Origin: Procambarus clarkii
Taxonomy: Eukaryota; Arthropoda; Malacostraca; Decapoda; Cambaridae
Assembly: GCF_040958095.1 (NCBI RefSeq)
Contig: NC_091188.1
Coordinates: forward strand, 6,760,630-6,824,629
Direction: 5' to 3'
DNA length: 64,000 bases
The notes beneath the pieces were generated by a model. That model saw nothing but the letters and a program-made list of their open reading frames with translations, was not told the origin of the DNA and searched no databases. The position numbers and the translations under genes were made by a program. This document shows, one piece after another, positions 10,799 to 22,395 of the stretch (positions are counted from its first letter, which is position 1; every line of letters starts with the position of its first letter).

Positions 10799-11846
10799 CA
10801 CATGACAATAGCAATATAATTCGTATTTCCTTTTTATTAAAATATTTATATTGTCTCTAATTGTACACATCTAGTTTTACTTACTGAGTTTGGACTATGG
10901 CTATTGGGTTCCGCTTCAGCCTTCAGTTGACTAGAATAAAGGTTGCCGGGCATTTAGTCTATCACATATACATGTAATGCTGTATATAATATGTACCTCT
11001 ACAACCTCAGTCAGCGCATTCAATTGATTCATTACTCTAACGCTAAAGAAATTCTTACTTGTATCTGAAATTTATTTACAGTACTTTATTGGTGTTTTCT
11101 CGTTCATGTACAGCCCTTTACAAACTATTTACCTTTGACTTCATAGAGTATTTTGTATGTGGTGATCATTTATCAAGTTAATTACTCTTAACTTTAAAGA
11201 TAATTTTCCCTGTTTGACAGTTTGTGTAAGTAATGAGGGTACATGGCGACGTTGGCGTCACAAATAAAGCCACGGCATCCTGTCACTTAAGGAAGGGAGA
11301 CATTACTGTGATATAAACATTATCAAATAGCAGCTATCACCCGCTGAAGATTGCTCTTCGCTCTTAACACACGACCGAGAAAACGCTCGCGAGGATATAT
11401 CAATAACGAACTGCCAATAGTTTTCTCCGTTGGCCTTGGAGAAAGTGACATTAGAGAGATTTGCGAGCAGAGTGCGTTCAAGTGTGTCTTCGAAAGTTAT
11501 ACTCACTTGGGCTATTCTCCTTTATTATGCTCACTAATGCTCCAGCGAACGTAAAGCAGCGAAGTTCAGGCCTTTATGCCTTTATGAATCAGCCAAGAAT
11601 TATTGTAATTGTCAGATTCTTCAATATATGTTTGTATTGCTTCATATCTGCGTGGCGTCCCTTCTGCCTGTGCCAGATGCATCTAACATTACTGATCACA
11701 CACGCTGTTGGTGGAGGAAGTCCCCAATAAAATTTGGGAGGAAAACATTTGTTTTCAGTGTAATAATGTTGATGTTATATTCGAGTGTTTGTAGGATCAT
11801 TGATACTTAATGTTAATTAATAAGTTGTGGCATTATGACAACTGAT
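10796..11846. other. spacer, no gene seen
   Basis: Small frames at 11303-11554 occur on both strands and show no recognised domain. Confidence 0.5.
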
Positions 11847-12838
11847 GCCACCCATGGTGTAGTTATCCCCCCACCTATGGTGTAGTTATCCCCCACCCAT
11901 GGTGTAGTTATCCTCCCACCATGGTGTAGTTATCCTCCCACCCATGGTGTAGTTATCCTCCCACCCATGGTGTAGTTATCCCCCACCCATGGTGTAGTTA
12001 TCCTCCCACCCATGGTGTAGTTATCCCCCAACCCATGGTGTAGTTATCCTCCCACCCATGGTGTAGTTATCCCCCCACCCATGGTGTAGTTATCCTCCCA
12101 CCCATGGTGTAGTTATCCCCCAACCCATGGTGTAGTTATCCCCCACCCATGGTGTAGTTATCCTCCTCCCACCCATGGTGTTATCCTCCCACCCATGGTG
12201 TAGTTATCCCCCCACCCATGGTGTAGTTATCCTCCCACCCATGGTGTAGTTATCCTCCCACCCCACCCATGGTGTAGTTATCCTCCCACCCATGGTGTAG
12301 TTATCCTCCCACCCATGGTGTAGTTATCCTCCCACCCATGGTGTTGTCCTCCCACCCATGGTGTAGTTATCCTCCCACCCATGGTGTAGTTATCCTCCCA
12401 CCCATGGTGTTAACCTCCCACCCATGGTGTAGTTATCCTCCCACCCATAGTGTAGTTATCCCCCACCCATGGTGTAGTTATCCTCCCACCTATGGTGTAG
12501 TTATCCTCCCACCCATGGTGTTATCCTCCCACCCATGGTGTAGTTATCCTCCCACCCATGGTGTTGTCCTCCCACCCATGGTGTAGTTATCCTCCCACCC
12601 ATGGTGTAGTTATCCTCCCACCCATGGTGTTATCCTCCCACCCATGGTGTAGTTATCCTCCCACCCATGGTGTTGTCCTCCCACCCATGGTGTAGTTATC
12701 CTCCCACCCATGGTGTTGTCCTCCCACCATGGTGTAGTTATCCTCCCACCTATGGTGTAGTTATCCTCCCACCCATGGTGTTATCCTCCCACCCATGGTG
12801 TTATCCTCCCACCCATGGTGTTATCCTCCCACCCCACC
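11847..12838. repeat. 1-kb minisatellite, 20-23 bp unit, about 44 copies
   Basis: The unit core is CCCATGGTGTAGTTATCC followed by TCCCA. Two length classes exist: about 23 bp with TAGTTAT, and about 20 bp where it shrinks to TTAT or TTGT. The short class is confined to the right half (after 12170). Open frames across it are artefacts of the repeat. Confidence 0.95.
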
Positions 12839-13045
12839 AACAGAGCAGGTCATCGCCCTCCTTTCATTAGTGTGTTCCACCATCAACCCACCAATATTGT
12901 TGCCAAAGTCCAAGTTAATTGCATAACCCATCACTAAGGTAAAAACTCCCGTAACTCACGACAACAGAGAGCTTCTAATATATTGCACCATAGGTCTAAT
13001 GGCAAATTTCATGACCCCTAAATTTTTGTTTTCCCCTTACAGTTT

Positions 13046-13048
13046 TTT

Positions 13049-13119
<71 letters not shown>
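13046..13119. repeat. (TA)n microsatellite, left of MITE
   Basis: Pure TA array. It resumes after the MITE (13509-13532), so the MITE inserted within one array. Confidence 0.95.
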
Positions 13120-13122
<3 letters not shown>

Positions 13123-13508
13123 GTACCTAGTAGCCAGAACGCACTTCTCTGCCTACTATGCAAGGCCCGATTTGCCTAATGAGCCAAGTTTTCATGAATT
13201 AATTATTTTTCGACTACCTAACCTACCTAACCTAACCTAACCTAACTTTTTAGGCTACCTAACCAAACCTAACCTATAAAGATAGGTTAGGTTAGGTTAG
13301 GTAGGGCTGGTTAGGTTCGGTCATATATCTACGTTAATTTTAACTCCAATTAAAAAAATATGACCTAATACGTAATGAAATGGGTACCTTTATCATTTTA
13401 TAAAAAAACAATTAGAGAAAGTATATTAATTCATGAAAACTTGGCTTAATAGGCAAATCGGGCCTTGCATAGTAGGCTGAGAAGTGCGTTCTGGCTACTA
13501 GGTACGAC
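13120..13508 (+). mobile_element. 389-bp MITE with about 84-bp terminal inverted repeats, copy 1
   Basis: The ends begin GTCGTACCTAGTAGCCAGAA, and the other end is its reverse complement. The arms run to about 13203 and from about 13425 with only a few mismatches. There is no coding capacity. The interior carries (CCTAA)n on the left half followed by (TTAGG)n, which can fold together. It is flanked by TA on both sides, which fits a TA target (Tc1/mariner-like) but cannot be proved inside a TA array. The copy at 32000-32388 has exactly the same length. Confidence 0.85.
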
Positions 13509-13784
13509 ATATATATATATATATATATATATCCAAACTGGCTAACAATCCACCAAAACATCTGCAGTTTTCTCTGTTTCTGTGTTGCAGTGTTCTAATG
13601 ATTGTTCCAAATCTATTGTCTCCAAACTTCGATACAAATTTTCAAAAGGTCATTACTGGATTATTGTTGTCAACCCCACTCGGCCAAAGGTTAATGTTAG
13701 GTTCCTGCAAAATGTCAAAACAATCATTTTAGAGAAATAACTTCTACAGTCTTGAATGGGAGAGGACTCAGATTATCTTTACTT

Positions 13785-13853
13785 CACCACACACACACAC
13801 ACACACACATACACACACACACACATACACACACACATACACACACACACACA
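13785..13853. repeat. (AC)n microsatellite with AT interruptions
   Basis: About 33 units of AC broken by four single T changes. Confidence 0.93.
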
Positions 13854-13869
13854 TTCTACGACGAAGCTC

Positions 13870-14825
13870 TGTAGTTGCATTTGGTTTAATCTTCTATTGA
13901 AGGGTGTGAATGATTGGCTGACCTTACAAAAAGCTGTTATGAATCACAGCCTGGTTGATCAGGTATCCTTTTGAGGTGTTTACCAAGTTATCCTTTTTTT
14001 TGTAGATCGTGAGAAGTCGGCTAGTTGTGCCCCTTATGTGTAAAGGGAGAGTGTTGAAAAGTCTTGGGTCACTGACGTAGATAGTGTTCTCTTTCAGCAT
14101 ACATATTGTATCTTTGCTTGTCAACGGGGCTATTTTGCACATCCTGCCATGCTTCCTTGTCTCGTGTGGTGTTATTTCCGTGTGCAGTTTTGAAACCAGT
14201 CTTCCTAATATATTCCAAGAGATAAATTATTACGTAACTCTCGACTGCACTCTAGGAAATACAGATTTAAAAATTGTTAAGTGCTTCTTATAACGTAGAT
14301 GTTTAATTGAGTGGATTCAAGAAATAAACGTCCTTTGTACGTTTTCCAGGCCAGCAATTTCTCCAATTTTGAATGGGGCTGTTAGTGTACAACAGTATTC
14401 CACTCTAGAGAGCATTAACATCTTAAAAAAAATCATTAGCATTGGTATAGCATCTCCTGTTTGAAAGGTTCTTATTATCCAGCCTCATTTGTTGTCATTC
14501 TTTCCAGTTGTGACAGCCACTTATCGTGTTCTTAGCAGTAAGGTCTTCCGATATGATTACTGCCATATCTATTATATTGCTCTTTCTTTCATATGTCTGC
14601 GTTTTACATGTGGTTTCTGTTTTGATATTTTTTTTTTCCAAAGTTACCTGGACGTTATCTATATTAAACGAGTTATGGCGTATTGAAGGACGTGGTTAAA
14701 ATATTTGTTGAGGTTTGTTGTGTTCTCTACATTGTCCAGATTCATGCAAGATATAGTGTCATCTGTAGAGGATGATACGGTACTTTGTATCCTCATTCAG
14801 CTCCGATATGAGGTCCGCAGGGAGG
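13870..14825 (-). pseudogene. degenerate LINE reverse-transcriptase C-terminal relic
   Basis: Reading the minus strand from about 14780 downward gives, in several frames, phrases typical of the region after the RT catalytic box of CR1/Jockey-superfamily LINEs. These are an ADDTISCMN remnant, an AVIISEDLTAK phrase, an IRTFQTGDA phrase, LSRVEYCC (14380-14410), LENVQRTFIS, and finally SDPRLFNTLPLHIRGTTS (about 14008-14065). Stops and frameshifts break it throughout. The wording differs from the CR1-like copies at 37.6 and 53 kb, so it is a separate, older family. The fingers/palm part of RT was not found. Confidence 0.7.
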
Positions 14826-14826
14826 G

Positions 14827-15005
14827 AGGGAAATATTTGGGAAAAGCGTCAAGCCATTACGACTATATAGCACATGGAAGAGAGCAGGATAATGATTTGG
14901 GATGGGACGGAGGGTAGGGAATGGTGCCCAATCACTTGGACTTTCGGGGATTGAACGCCGACCTGCATGAAGCGAGAGGTCCGTAGGACATGAGCTGTGT
15001 ACGGT
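14827..15005 (-). mobile_element. tRNA-derived SINE, family S2, copy 1
   Basis: On the minus strand a tRNA-like head holds the B-box-like GGCGTTCAATCCCCGA (about 14943-14958). It is preceded by CTCGCTTCATGCAGGTC and followed by a body with the phrases ATTATCCTGCTCTCTTCC and GTCGTAATGGCTTGACGC. The same order of blocks appears at 33425-33615. The boundaries are approximate. Confidence 0.7.
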
Positions 15006-15039
15006 ATTAGACCATGATGGGCAGCGTTACCTCCACACA

Positions 15040-15188
15040 GGAGGTGGAGGCTGACTCCATACACAGTTTCAAGTGTAGATATGACAGAGCCCGATAAGCT
15101 CAGGAATCTGTACACCTGTTGATTGACGGTTGAGAGGCGGGACCAAAGGGCCAGAGCTCAACCCCCGCAAACACAACTAGGTGAGTAC
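15040..15188 (+). mobile_element. CR1-like LINE, isolated 3' end
   Basis: The sequence encodes the last residues of the CR1-like ORF2 (EADSIHSFKCRYDRAR, stop) and then its 3' UTR, ending ACTAGGTGAGTAC. It is the same as the 3' ends at 38.7, 53.0 and 54.8 kb. It is strongly 5'-truncated and directly follows a SINE. Confidence 0.85.
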
Positions 15189-15332
15189 AGGCTTCCTTAC
15201 ACTGCGTTATTTAACATACAAGATAACGCAATATTACAATAACAAATATTTACATTCACTCCAAGAACGGCGCAAAAATTATACTTGGATACGTGAAACA
15301 GCGAGCATGACGTCTCTTTCATTAGCATGAAG

Positions 15333-15395
15333 TATACTCACCTGGTTGTGCTTGCGGGGGTTGAGCTCTGGCTCCTTGGTCCCGCCTCTCAACCG
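15333..15395 (-). mobile_element. CR1-like LINE, 3' UTR fragment
   Basis: The minus strand reads GGTTGAGAGGCGGGACCAAG through to AGGTGAGTA, the terminal 60 bases of the same LINE 3' UTR. Confidence 0.8.
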
Positions 15396-15469
15396 AGTGT
15401 AGTTTACTGAGTGTAGTAACAGTTGCTGATGGAGTGCGTTCCACGGACACACTCGCACACTTAAGAGTA

Positions 15470-15600
15470 AGGTTCTCGTAATGCCTCTCACACCCACATT
15501 ACGTTATCGCACCAGTTCGACTCCCGGGCCAGGCGAGACACTCCCCTAGTAGTAAATAGGTATCCAGGAGCTTGTCGTGAGTCGCCAGTTAAAAGCAATA
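15470..15600 (+). mobile_element. probable tRNA-derived SINE, related to the 43.6-kb copy
   Basis: The B-box-like AGTTCGACTCCCGGG (15515-15529) is followed by TAGTAGTAAATAGGTATCCA, which resembles the body of the SINE at 43640-43865. The A box is unclear. Confidence 0.5.
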
Positions 15601-16621
15601 AACTTAACAGTAACTATATTATTACATTAACAATAAATCAAAATGGTAAATGTAGTTAACTATATATATTTTTTTTTACCTTGTCCCAGAACGACTAATT
15701 GTCCCGCGAGCAGTTAGTGCTTTTAAACAATTTCGGTTTGACGGTACATTGGTTTCCTGTGTTACATAAGCTGCTTATGTGACCAGTTCCATTAAACAAG
15801 GAGATAAAGACCGGAAAAGAATTATTAAAAAAAAAAAAGCCTGTGACGGTAATGTTGTATTTCAGTATTGATTATTTTCCCCTGCTAAACAAAATTCGTT
15901 ATTTGCAATTATCGTCAATAAAGTTTTGTTAAGCATTTAATAATTTAAGGTGTAATTTGGTCAGAAATGTAATTTGGTCCGGATAATGATTTGGTCTGTT
16001 GTTCTACTTGGTTTCGAGTGTGGAATGTTTGTTTTGGAATGATTAGTTTGTTTTGTATGTGATTGGGATGATCTGGAATGTGACTGGAAAATTTTAAGTA
16101 ATTTCAGGATTTTTTTTAACTTAATTTATAATTGTATTATTTATTGAATCCACTCTTACTAGATACATATGCAAAAAATAAAAAGTCTAGAGTCATGAAA
16201 TTGGTTATTTGAATTATTTATTAACATTATTGAGAGATAATGCAAAGTATGAATGGGGGACAAAAGGAAAATAATGATGATATAAAAGACGCACTTTAAT
16301 TATATCTTTTATTATAATTATATATTTATAAATAATAATTTTTATAATTTTAAAAACTTTAATTTTCTTATATCGGGAGTCGTCATCTGAATCGCACTGA
16401 ATTGTCATTCACGTCAGGAATCGTCGTCTGAAACGCATTGAATCAGAGTCTGAAAACCACAGTGTCCGTCAGTAAGGTCACGGGAGGTTAATAACGGACT
16501 GTCATCCAGGACACTTCGACTGTAGTGTTTTGTTTGACGCTGTAGTAATCACCAGAAGATTAGAATAGTTCTTACCCGAAATATTATAAAAATCAGAGAT
16601 GAGGCTGCCTCTCGCCGTCTC

Positions 16622-16623
<2 letters not shown>
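15601..16623. other. AT-rich spacer, no gene seen
   Basis: TTTGGT/GTAATTTGGTC phrases recur near 15953-16030. I see no other structure. Confidence 0.5.

Positions 16624-16712
<89 letters not shown>
16624..16712. repeat. (TA)n microsatellite
   Basis: About 44 pure TA units. Confidence 0.97.
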
Positions 16713-16720
<8 letters not shown>

Positions 16721-16796
16721 GATGCTGCAAGCTCAGTTAGGCGAGAACATTTTTATGTATGAGTGCAAAGACACAGGATTGCACTGCGGTACTGAG

Positions 16797-16842
16797 TACA
16801 CACACACACACACACATGCACGCGCGCGCACACACACACACA
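16797..16842. repeat. (AC)n microsatellite with (CG) core
   Basis: AC units interrupted by TGCACGCGCGCG, immediately 5' of a CR1-like fragment. AC resumes after that fragment (16954-16962). Confidence 0.9.
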
Positions 16843-16953
16843 GATATGATAGAGCCCAATAGGCTCAGGAACCTGTACACCTGTTGACTGACGGTTGAGA
16901 GGCGGGACCAAAGAGCCAGAGCTCAACCCCCGCAAGCACAACTAGGTGAGTAC
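16843..16953 (+). mobile_element. CR1-like LINE 3' end inside an (AC)n tract
   Basis: It begins at GATATGATAGAGCCC, the end of ORF2, and ends with AACTAGGTGAGTAC. AC repeats flank it on both sides. This is the clearest example of the LINE-(AC)n association in the window. Confidence 0.85.
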
Positions 16954-17029
16954 ACACACACCACGGGTATTCAACTTAATGGAGTTGGCATCCCACGACA
17001 GTCATCAGTATCTCACTAGAAGCGTTAAG

Positions 17030-17195
17030 AGTTAACTTGAGAGTTAAAGTCATTATGCCCATATAGCACTTATAATGGGTCTCGGGAATAGGGCTCATGA
17101 ATAGGAGCTGGGATATGTATGGTCGGCGATGGAACGCCTACCATACAAGGAGCGAGGCCGTGACTGTGCCCACCAGTCCATATCGATGGAACCAG
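17030..17195 (-). mobile_element. diverged SINE, family S2, copy 3
   Basis: It retains the order of family S2 in degraded form: GTCATTATG-CCCATATAGCAC, a GGTCGGCGATGGAACGCC block (B-box region, minus strand) and GGAGCGAGGCCGTGAC. Confidence 0.5.
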
Positions 17196-17495
17196 GTAAT
17201 AAGTTTTCTAATTTAAACTGCTTCTGAATTTATGTTATAAATTTCCGAAGACTTTCCCGACCTCTTGAACTTTTTGTCGATTTCACGTAAGTGGATTTGC
17301 GAGACGAATTGCCATAAATATTCATTATCGTTAACTTCCGACGGAGTTATTCGTTTGTTTCCACGACGAGAGTTAATGGACTTGTTAAGCGTCATTAACT
17401 CGTTGCTTAACAGCCAAAATGGTTTCCGGGTAAAGTTAGTTCAACTTCCTGTTATTGTTTCGTACTCTTGTGACTCTTGAATTACCAAGAGAACA

Positions 17496-17497
<2 letters not shown>
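17196..17497. other. spacer, no gene seen
   Basis: Overlapping small frames on opposite strands (17213-17480) have no recognised domain. Confidence 0.45.

Positions 17498-17574
<77 letters not shown>
17498..17574. repeat. (TA)n microsatellite
   Basis: About 38 TA units. Confidence 0.96.
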
Positions 17575-17577
<3 letters not shown>

Positions 17578-18067
17578 AGTTATGTCTTAAATATTCTGCA
17601 TTGACATTTTGTAAAATATGAACCCAATTTAGCAGTCTGATAACTTCTTGATTTTCAACTTTGGAGAAACGGTGTCGACTTGATATTTTAAGTTTTCAGT
17701 AAATGCTTTCTCGCTATCATTGAGCATCTTGACTGTAAAATTAACATTCCTTTTGCAACGATAACGACAAGATAATTTAATTCCATTCCCTGGTTTCTGA
17801 GAGCAAGTTACAGCTAACACTGTGTTCGGTGAAGCAGGAAAGTTTTTGGAATTACTGAACCTTCGGCACAATGGTAATTTGCATTTACTTAATTTGTGTA
17901 AGATCTCCATGACACTCCTCTACAATTCCCAGCTTCTTAAGAGAAGAATTGCAGCAAATTCTTTGTTGAGGACGAATCTGTACTTATTTTCTAAGAGGTG
18001 CTCTCTCATCATAAAAATATACAATTCAAGAAATAGCTTCGAATCGGCTATACTATAAGAGAATATA
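17575..18067. other. spacer with an unassigned minus-strand frame
   Basis: A 93-codon frame at 17629-17910 (minus) and a shorter overlapping plus frame have fairly protein-like composition, but I recognise no domain and no exon signals. Confidence 0.4.
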
Positions 18068-18235
18068 TGTTTCCCTCACGAAACTTTGCAGGCTGAATGG
18101 TCTGAGGTACGGGACAAGCACAGTCAGGTTGGGGTCAGTTCTGTTTGCTCTATTAAGAGAGGGTCGGGACTAATATTGACCCCAACACGTAATCGACAAA
18201 ACGTGGCTGGCGGAGTCTCTAGATTTATATTATTT
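18068..18235 (+). repeat. dispersed repeat X, copy 1
   Basis: ACTTTGCAGG, then TTGGGGTCAGTTC, a CTATTAAGA-AGGG block and AACGTGGCTGGCGGAGT recur in the same order at 47625-47785. In both places a Jockey/I-like LINE 3' end follows on the same strand. Confidence 0.65.
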
Positions 18236-18253
18236 TTTCTGAGAGAGCGCAAG

Positions 18254-18627
18254 AGAGGTACCTGGAGCTTTGCAATAATATTATTCTCTCTCGTGTTCTT
18301 GAAGAGATCCTCATATTGCACCTAAAATTTGCCAGTGCAGGCTACTGAACGTATGACCCTGTATGACTAACCATCCTGCAAGATGGGGACTTTTAGTATC
18401 ACTGTTACCTTATTCACTCTTGAGTTCATGATGATATCCTCATAACGCACCCAGAGTCTGCCAGTGCAGACTACTTATCACATGCATCTGTATGACTAAC
18501 CATCCTGTGTGATGAGGATTTTTTAGTACCACGAAGCTAGCTTTTTGATACACTGTACTTCCCTTCATATAGTCTTGGGTCGCTGCACAAATGCAGATGT
18601 ACCTAATGTATAAAACAAAACAAAAAA
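18254..18627 (+). mobile_element. Jockey/I-like LINE 3' end, copy 1
   Basis: It matches the last codons (LELCNN through FASAGY, stop at about 18346) and 3' UTR of the two copies at 47.8 and 48.4 kb. This includes the doubled phrase GACTAACCATCCTG and the ending TGCAGATGTACCTAATGTA followed by an A-rich tail. It is 5'-truncated well inside the coding part. Confidence 0.8.
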
Positions 18628-18982
18628 AGCGCTAGAGAGAGATGTAAGGGATTGGGAGAGAGAAGGAGGGGAGGGTGTTTGAAGAGAGGGAAGAAGAGGG
18701 GAGACAGGTGGAGAGAAAGAAGATGGGAGAGAAGGAGAGGCGGGATGTTGGGGCAGAAAAGTAGAAAGGGTGGGAGAGAGGAAGTGATGAGAAAGGGGGA
18801 GTGGGGCAGAGGCGAGAGAGTGGTGAGATTTTGGTGGTGAAAGGTGGATATAACCAAGAGGGGGAAGACTGAGAGACAGAGTAAAGAGAGGGAAGGAGAG
18901 AATAGGATGAGAGGTTGTATAGGGAAAGAAAGATGAGAGATAGGGAGTGGGGGAAGGGGTGGTGGGGGGGGGTGGGAAGAAG
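18628..18982. repeat. polypurine tract, about 350 bp, ending in a G-run
   Basis: The plus strand is almost entirely A and G (GGGAGAGA, AGAGGGAAG) and ends with a G-run near 18958-18978. Long opposite-strand frames are rich in P, S and L for this reason. The strand asymmetry and G-runs suggest triplex or quadruplex potential. Confidence 0.85.
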
Positions 18983-19009
18983 TCCCGGAACAAGTCATGT
19001 TCGTTTTCG

Positions 19010-19245
19010 TTGGTAATATCACAACACATCATGGACCAGTATGGTAATATGACAACACATCATGGACCAGTATGGTAATATCACAACACATCATGGACCA
19101 GTATGGTAATATCACAACACATCATGGACCAGTATGGTAATATCACAACACATCATGGACCAGTATGGTAATATCACAACACATCATGGACCAGTATGGT
19201 AATATCACAACACATCATGGACCAGTATGGTAATATCACAACACA
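19010..19245. repeat. 31-bp minisatellite, about 7.5 copies
   Basis: ATCATGGACCAGTATGGTAA plus TATCACAACAC repeats at an exact 31-bp period with almost no divergence (one G for C in the first unit). Confidence 0.95.
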
Positions 19246-19967
19246 CCTGAGTAATTGTGAGGTGATGGTGATATAGCAATGATAATAATATAATAAAGAT
19301 AGTGTGATAGTGATAGTGAGGTGATGATATGACAGTGATAGTGACGAACATGACGGAACCCTGATGCAAGAGCACTAGTTAGAGGGATAGAAGCCCTAAA
19401 CCAGAAAATAGTTAATACAGAATATGCTGTCATATTCAATGAGACTAATATATATATAGACCCGAAAAGGGTTCGAACCTTTATTACCAGGGCTTCCCCC
19501 CCTCCCCCCAGGTATACACAGTACTTTAACCATTTCACTATAGTACTAAGTTTTTATAAACTACTTAGAAAAAAAACCTAGACACGGAAGGGAGCACAAA
19601 ATGAGTCTCGAATTGGGAAGAAACAAGAAGAGATATTGTCGGATATTTGTCCAGAACTAAAGGATGTTTATTTATTTATTAAAGGAAAGAATTTTTATTT
19701 ATAACGACGTCAATATCCAAGCTCGTCCCACGTCAAGACATTCAGCTCCGAGCCACCGCCACACACATCATCCACTGACAGCCAATACTTGCCAGGAGGT
19801 GCATGGGGATAGACTGTGAGCCATGTCAACAGAAATAATAATAAGCACAATACACGCTGACAGCTGTAGAGTGAACGAACCGCGGACAGGCAATATAGTC
19901 TTCCTTCCCCCCCCCCCACCTTCCTACCCACAAGAGCACAAGGGACGCCTCAGCTCGCGAAGCCTCA
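19246..19967. other. spacer, no gene seen
   Basis: A loose GTGATA/GATGATA simple-sequence patch lies at 19255-19345. I see no coding element. Confidence 0.5.
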
Positions 19968-20283
<316 letters not shown>

Positions 20284-20372
<89 letters not shown>

Positions 20373-20390
20373 TATACATATATACATTCA
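20284..20390. repeat. (TA)n microsatellite, right of foldback
   Basis: TA array with a few GT/AC interruptions near its end. Confidence 0.95.
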
Positions 20391-20454
20391 CAATTTAAGC
20401 ATATAAATATTTGAAATAAAGGTCTGGCAATAACCTCCCCCTCCCCCCACAGGA

Positions 20455-20514
20455 ATCACTAGGAAGTGATGTGGTGGAGGCTGACTCCATACACAGTTTC
20501 AAATGTAGGTATGA
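20455..20514 (+). mobile_element. CR1-like LINE 3' coding fragment
   Basis: GTGGTGGAGGCTGACTCCAT and the following bases match the end of the CR1-like ORF2. The last 17 bases (ATTTCAAATGTAGGTAT-like) are then duplicated locally. Confidence 0.75.
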
Positions 20515-20898
20515 TTTCAAATGTAGGTATTGTAGCAGCAATACGTATAATTGCTGATATAGTCGGTAAGCTATTGTGGTGGCCTCGAATAATCCTCCGG
20601 CGGTTGATAAGTCTGGAGCCCAAACCGAAAGCAAGCTTAAAGCGAGTTAAAAGCCTATGATTACACTCAATGGCAGGCCATGAATAGAATATGAAACTCC
20701 TTGACTAAACTAATTCAAGGACCTTATGAGCACTGAGCCATTATCTGACATTAATATGAATTGCCAGATATAGCCAAGACGCTACACATTCTGCGGTACC
20801 GTACGGCACACAGTGTAACTTCAGCTTCGCTGGAAGACGAATTGTGTCGTAAATTTCCGTGAGACAAAACACTTCAGTAATAATGAACAGCTTTCTAG
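20515..20898. other. spacer, no gene seen
   Basis: I see no recognisable element. Confidence 0.5.
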
Positions 20899-21050
20899 GT
20901 GGTCCGTTGCATTACCAATGTGGTCCGTTGTATTACCAACGTGGTCCGTTGTATTACCAACGTGGTCCGTTGTATTACCAACGTGGTCCGTTGCATTACC
21001 AACGTGGTCCGTTGTATTACCAATGTGGTCCGTTGTATTACCAACGTGAT
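20899..21050. repeat. 21-bp minisatellite, about 7 copies
   Basis: GTGGTCCGTTG(C/T)ATTACCAA followed by (C/T) repeats at a 21-bp period. As 21 is a multiple of 3, frames remain open across it. Confidence 0.95.
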
Positions 21051-21998
21051 AGATTCTAGATTCGTACCTATAATCTTAGCAATAAAATTAGCAATAAAAC
21101 GTGTAATTTTTCAGCTTTACCTTGTCCTTGTCAAGTCACATTATATTATGCAGTGTAAGTTTGGCCACCGTCCTATAGAATAAAAAAAATATCACTGGAA
21201 CGTGTGCAATTAAGATCGATAAAGTTAATCGCAGGAATTATAGAAACCTCACATATGACGAGTGAAGAAGAAAGTTTAATTTACATTCTCTAGAAAAGGC
21301 TATGAACAAGGAAGGACACAGCTCTACAAGGAGCTTTGATGAGGGTTCGAATCTACGCACGGGATGTTCCCAAATGCGCCTTAGGGAGCAAGAACACGAT
21401 TGGCATATGCAAATGGGTGAAAGTGTGTATCTGGGGGGGGGGAGGAGGAGGGGGATATTAATAGAATCATAAATACGTCAAAACAAAACGGAATACGAAA
21501 CAATGGCTACCCTCATGATAAGTTTAGATTTAGAAAAAAGACCTGGGTAAATAATGGTTTGCGAATTGAGTTGTAGATGTGTGTCTTTGGGTGGATATAA
21601 ATACGAGCTGGCTTAAGCCTTATGCAGGTTCTTTTATTTTTTATGTTCTTGTGGATTTAGAGTGTGAGCTGTGTGTGATCTGGCTTAAAAACATCACAAT
21701 CACATCGTCCAATGACGAAAATAATGAAAACAATGACGAAAGCGGGGTATCGTCAGCAGCGTTAATCGTTTGCCGAGTTAACGTCAGCAGTGGGTATCGT
21801 TCATTGTGTTAACGAAACCCCGGTTGGTTCACTCAATAAACGCTGGCCTGGTCATTGTGGTCGACGCCCAGAAAACACAAGTTAACAAACTCCTTGAACT
21901 CCTTAAGTTACGGGGGTAAGTTTAAAGAAAAGCGTCAGCCATAACAATGTGTGAGCAAAGAATTAGCGATAATATTTCTCAAGCACAAGGGTAAAGAA
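21051..21998. other. spacer, no gene seen
   Basis: A short G-run lies near 21431-21452. No recognised domain was found in the short frames. Confidence 0.5.
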
Positions 21999-22395
21999 AG
22001 ATGGGTGGAAGCAGAGAGAGAGAGAGATTGTGAGAGTATGTTACGGAAGGAGTTGGACACAGGGAGAGAGAGAGAAAAAAATCTATTCAGCAATGGAAAG
22101 AGAGATGGAAGCACACAGATCGAAAAGAAAATTGCGAGCGAAAAGGATGAGAGATGAAGACAGAAGGAGATGTAGACAGAGATAAATGGAGATAAGAGAG
22201 ATTTGGACAACGATAGATGGAGGCGGAGAGAGAAGGATGGAGTTATAGAGAGGTGAAAACATGAAGGGGGGGAGGGGGGGGTGACAGGGAGATGGAAACA
22301 GCCGGGTCGAGAAGGAAATACTGATAAAAATATAAAAATAGAGATGTAGAAACAGAGATATAGACAAAGGCAGATGGAGAGAGAGAGAGAAAGGA
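21999..22395. repeat. purine-rich low-complexity tract
   Basis: GAGAGA and GGAGAT patterns dominate, with a G-run at 22265-22280. Confidence 0.75.
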
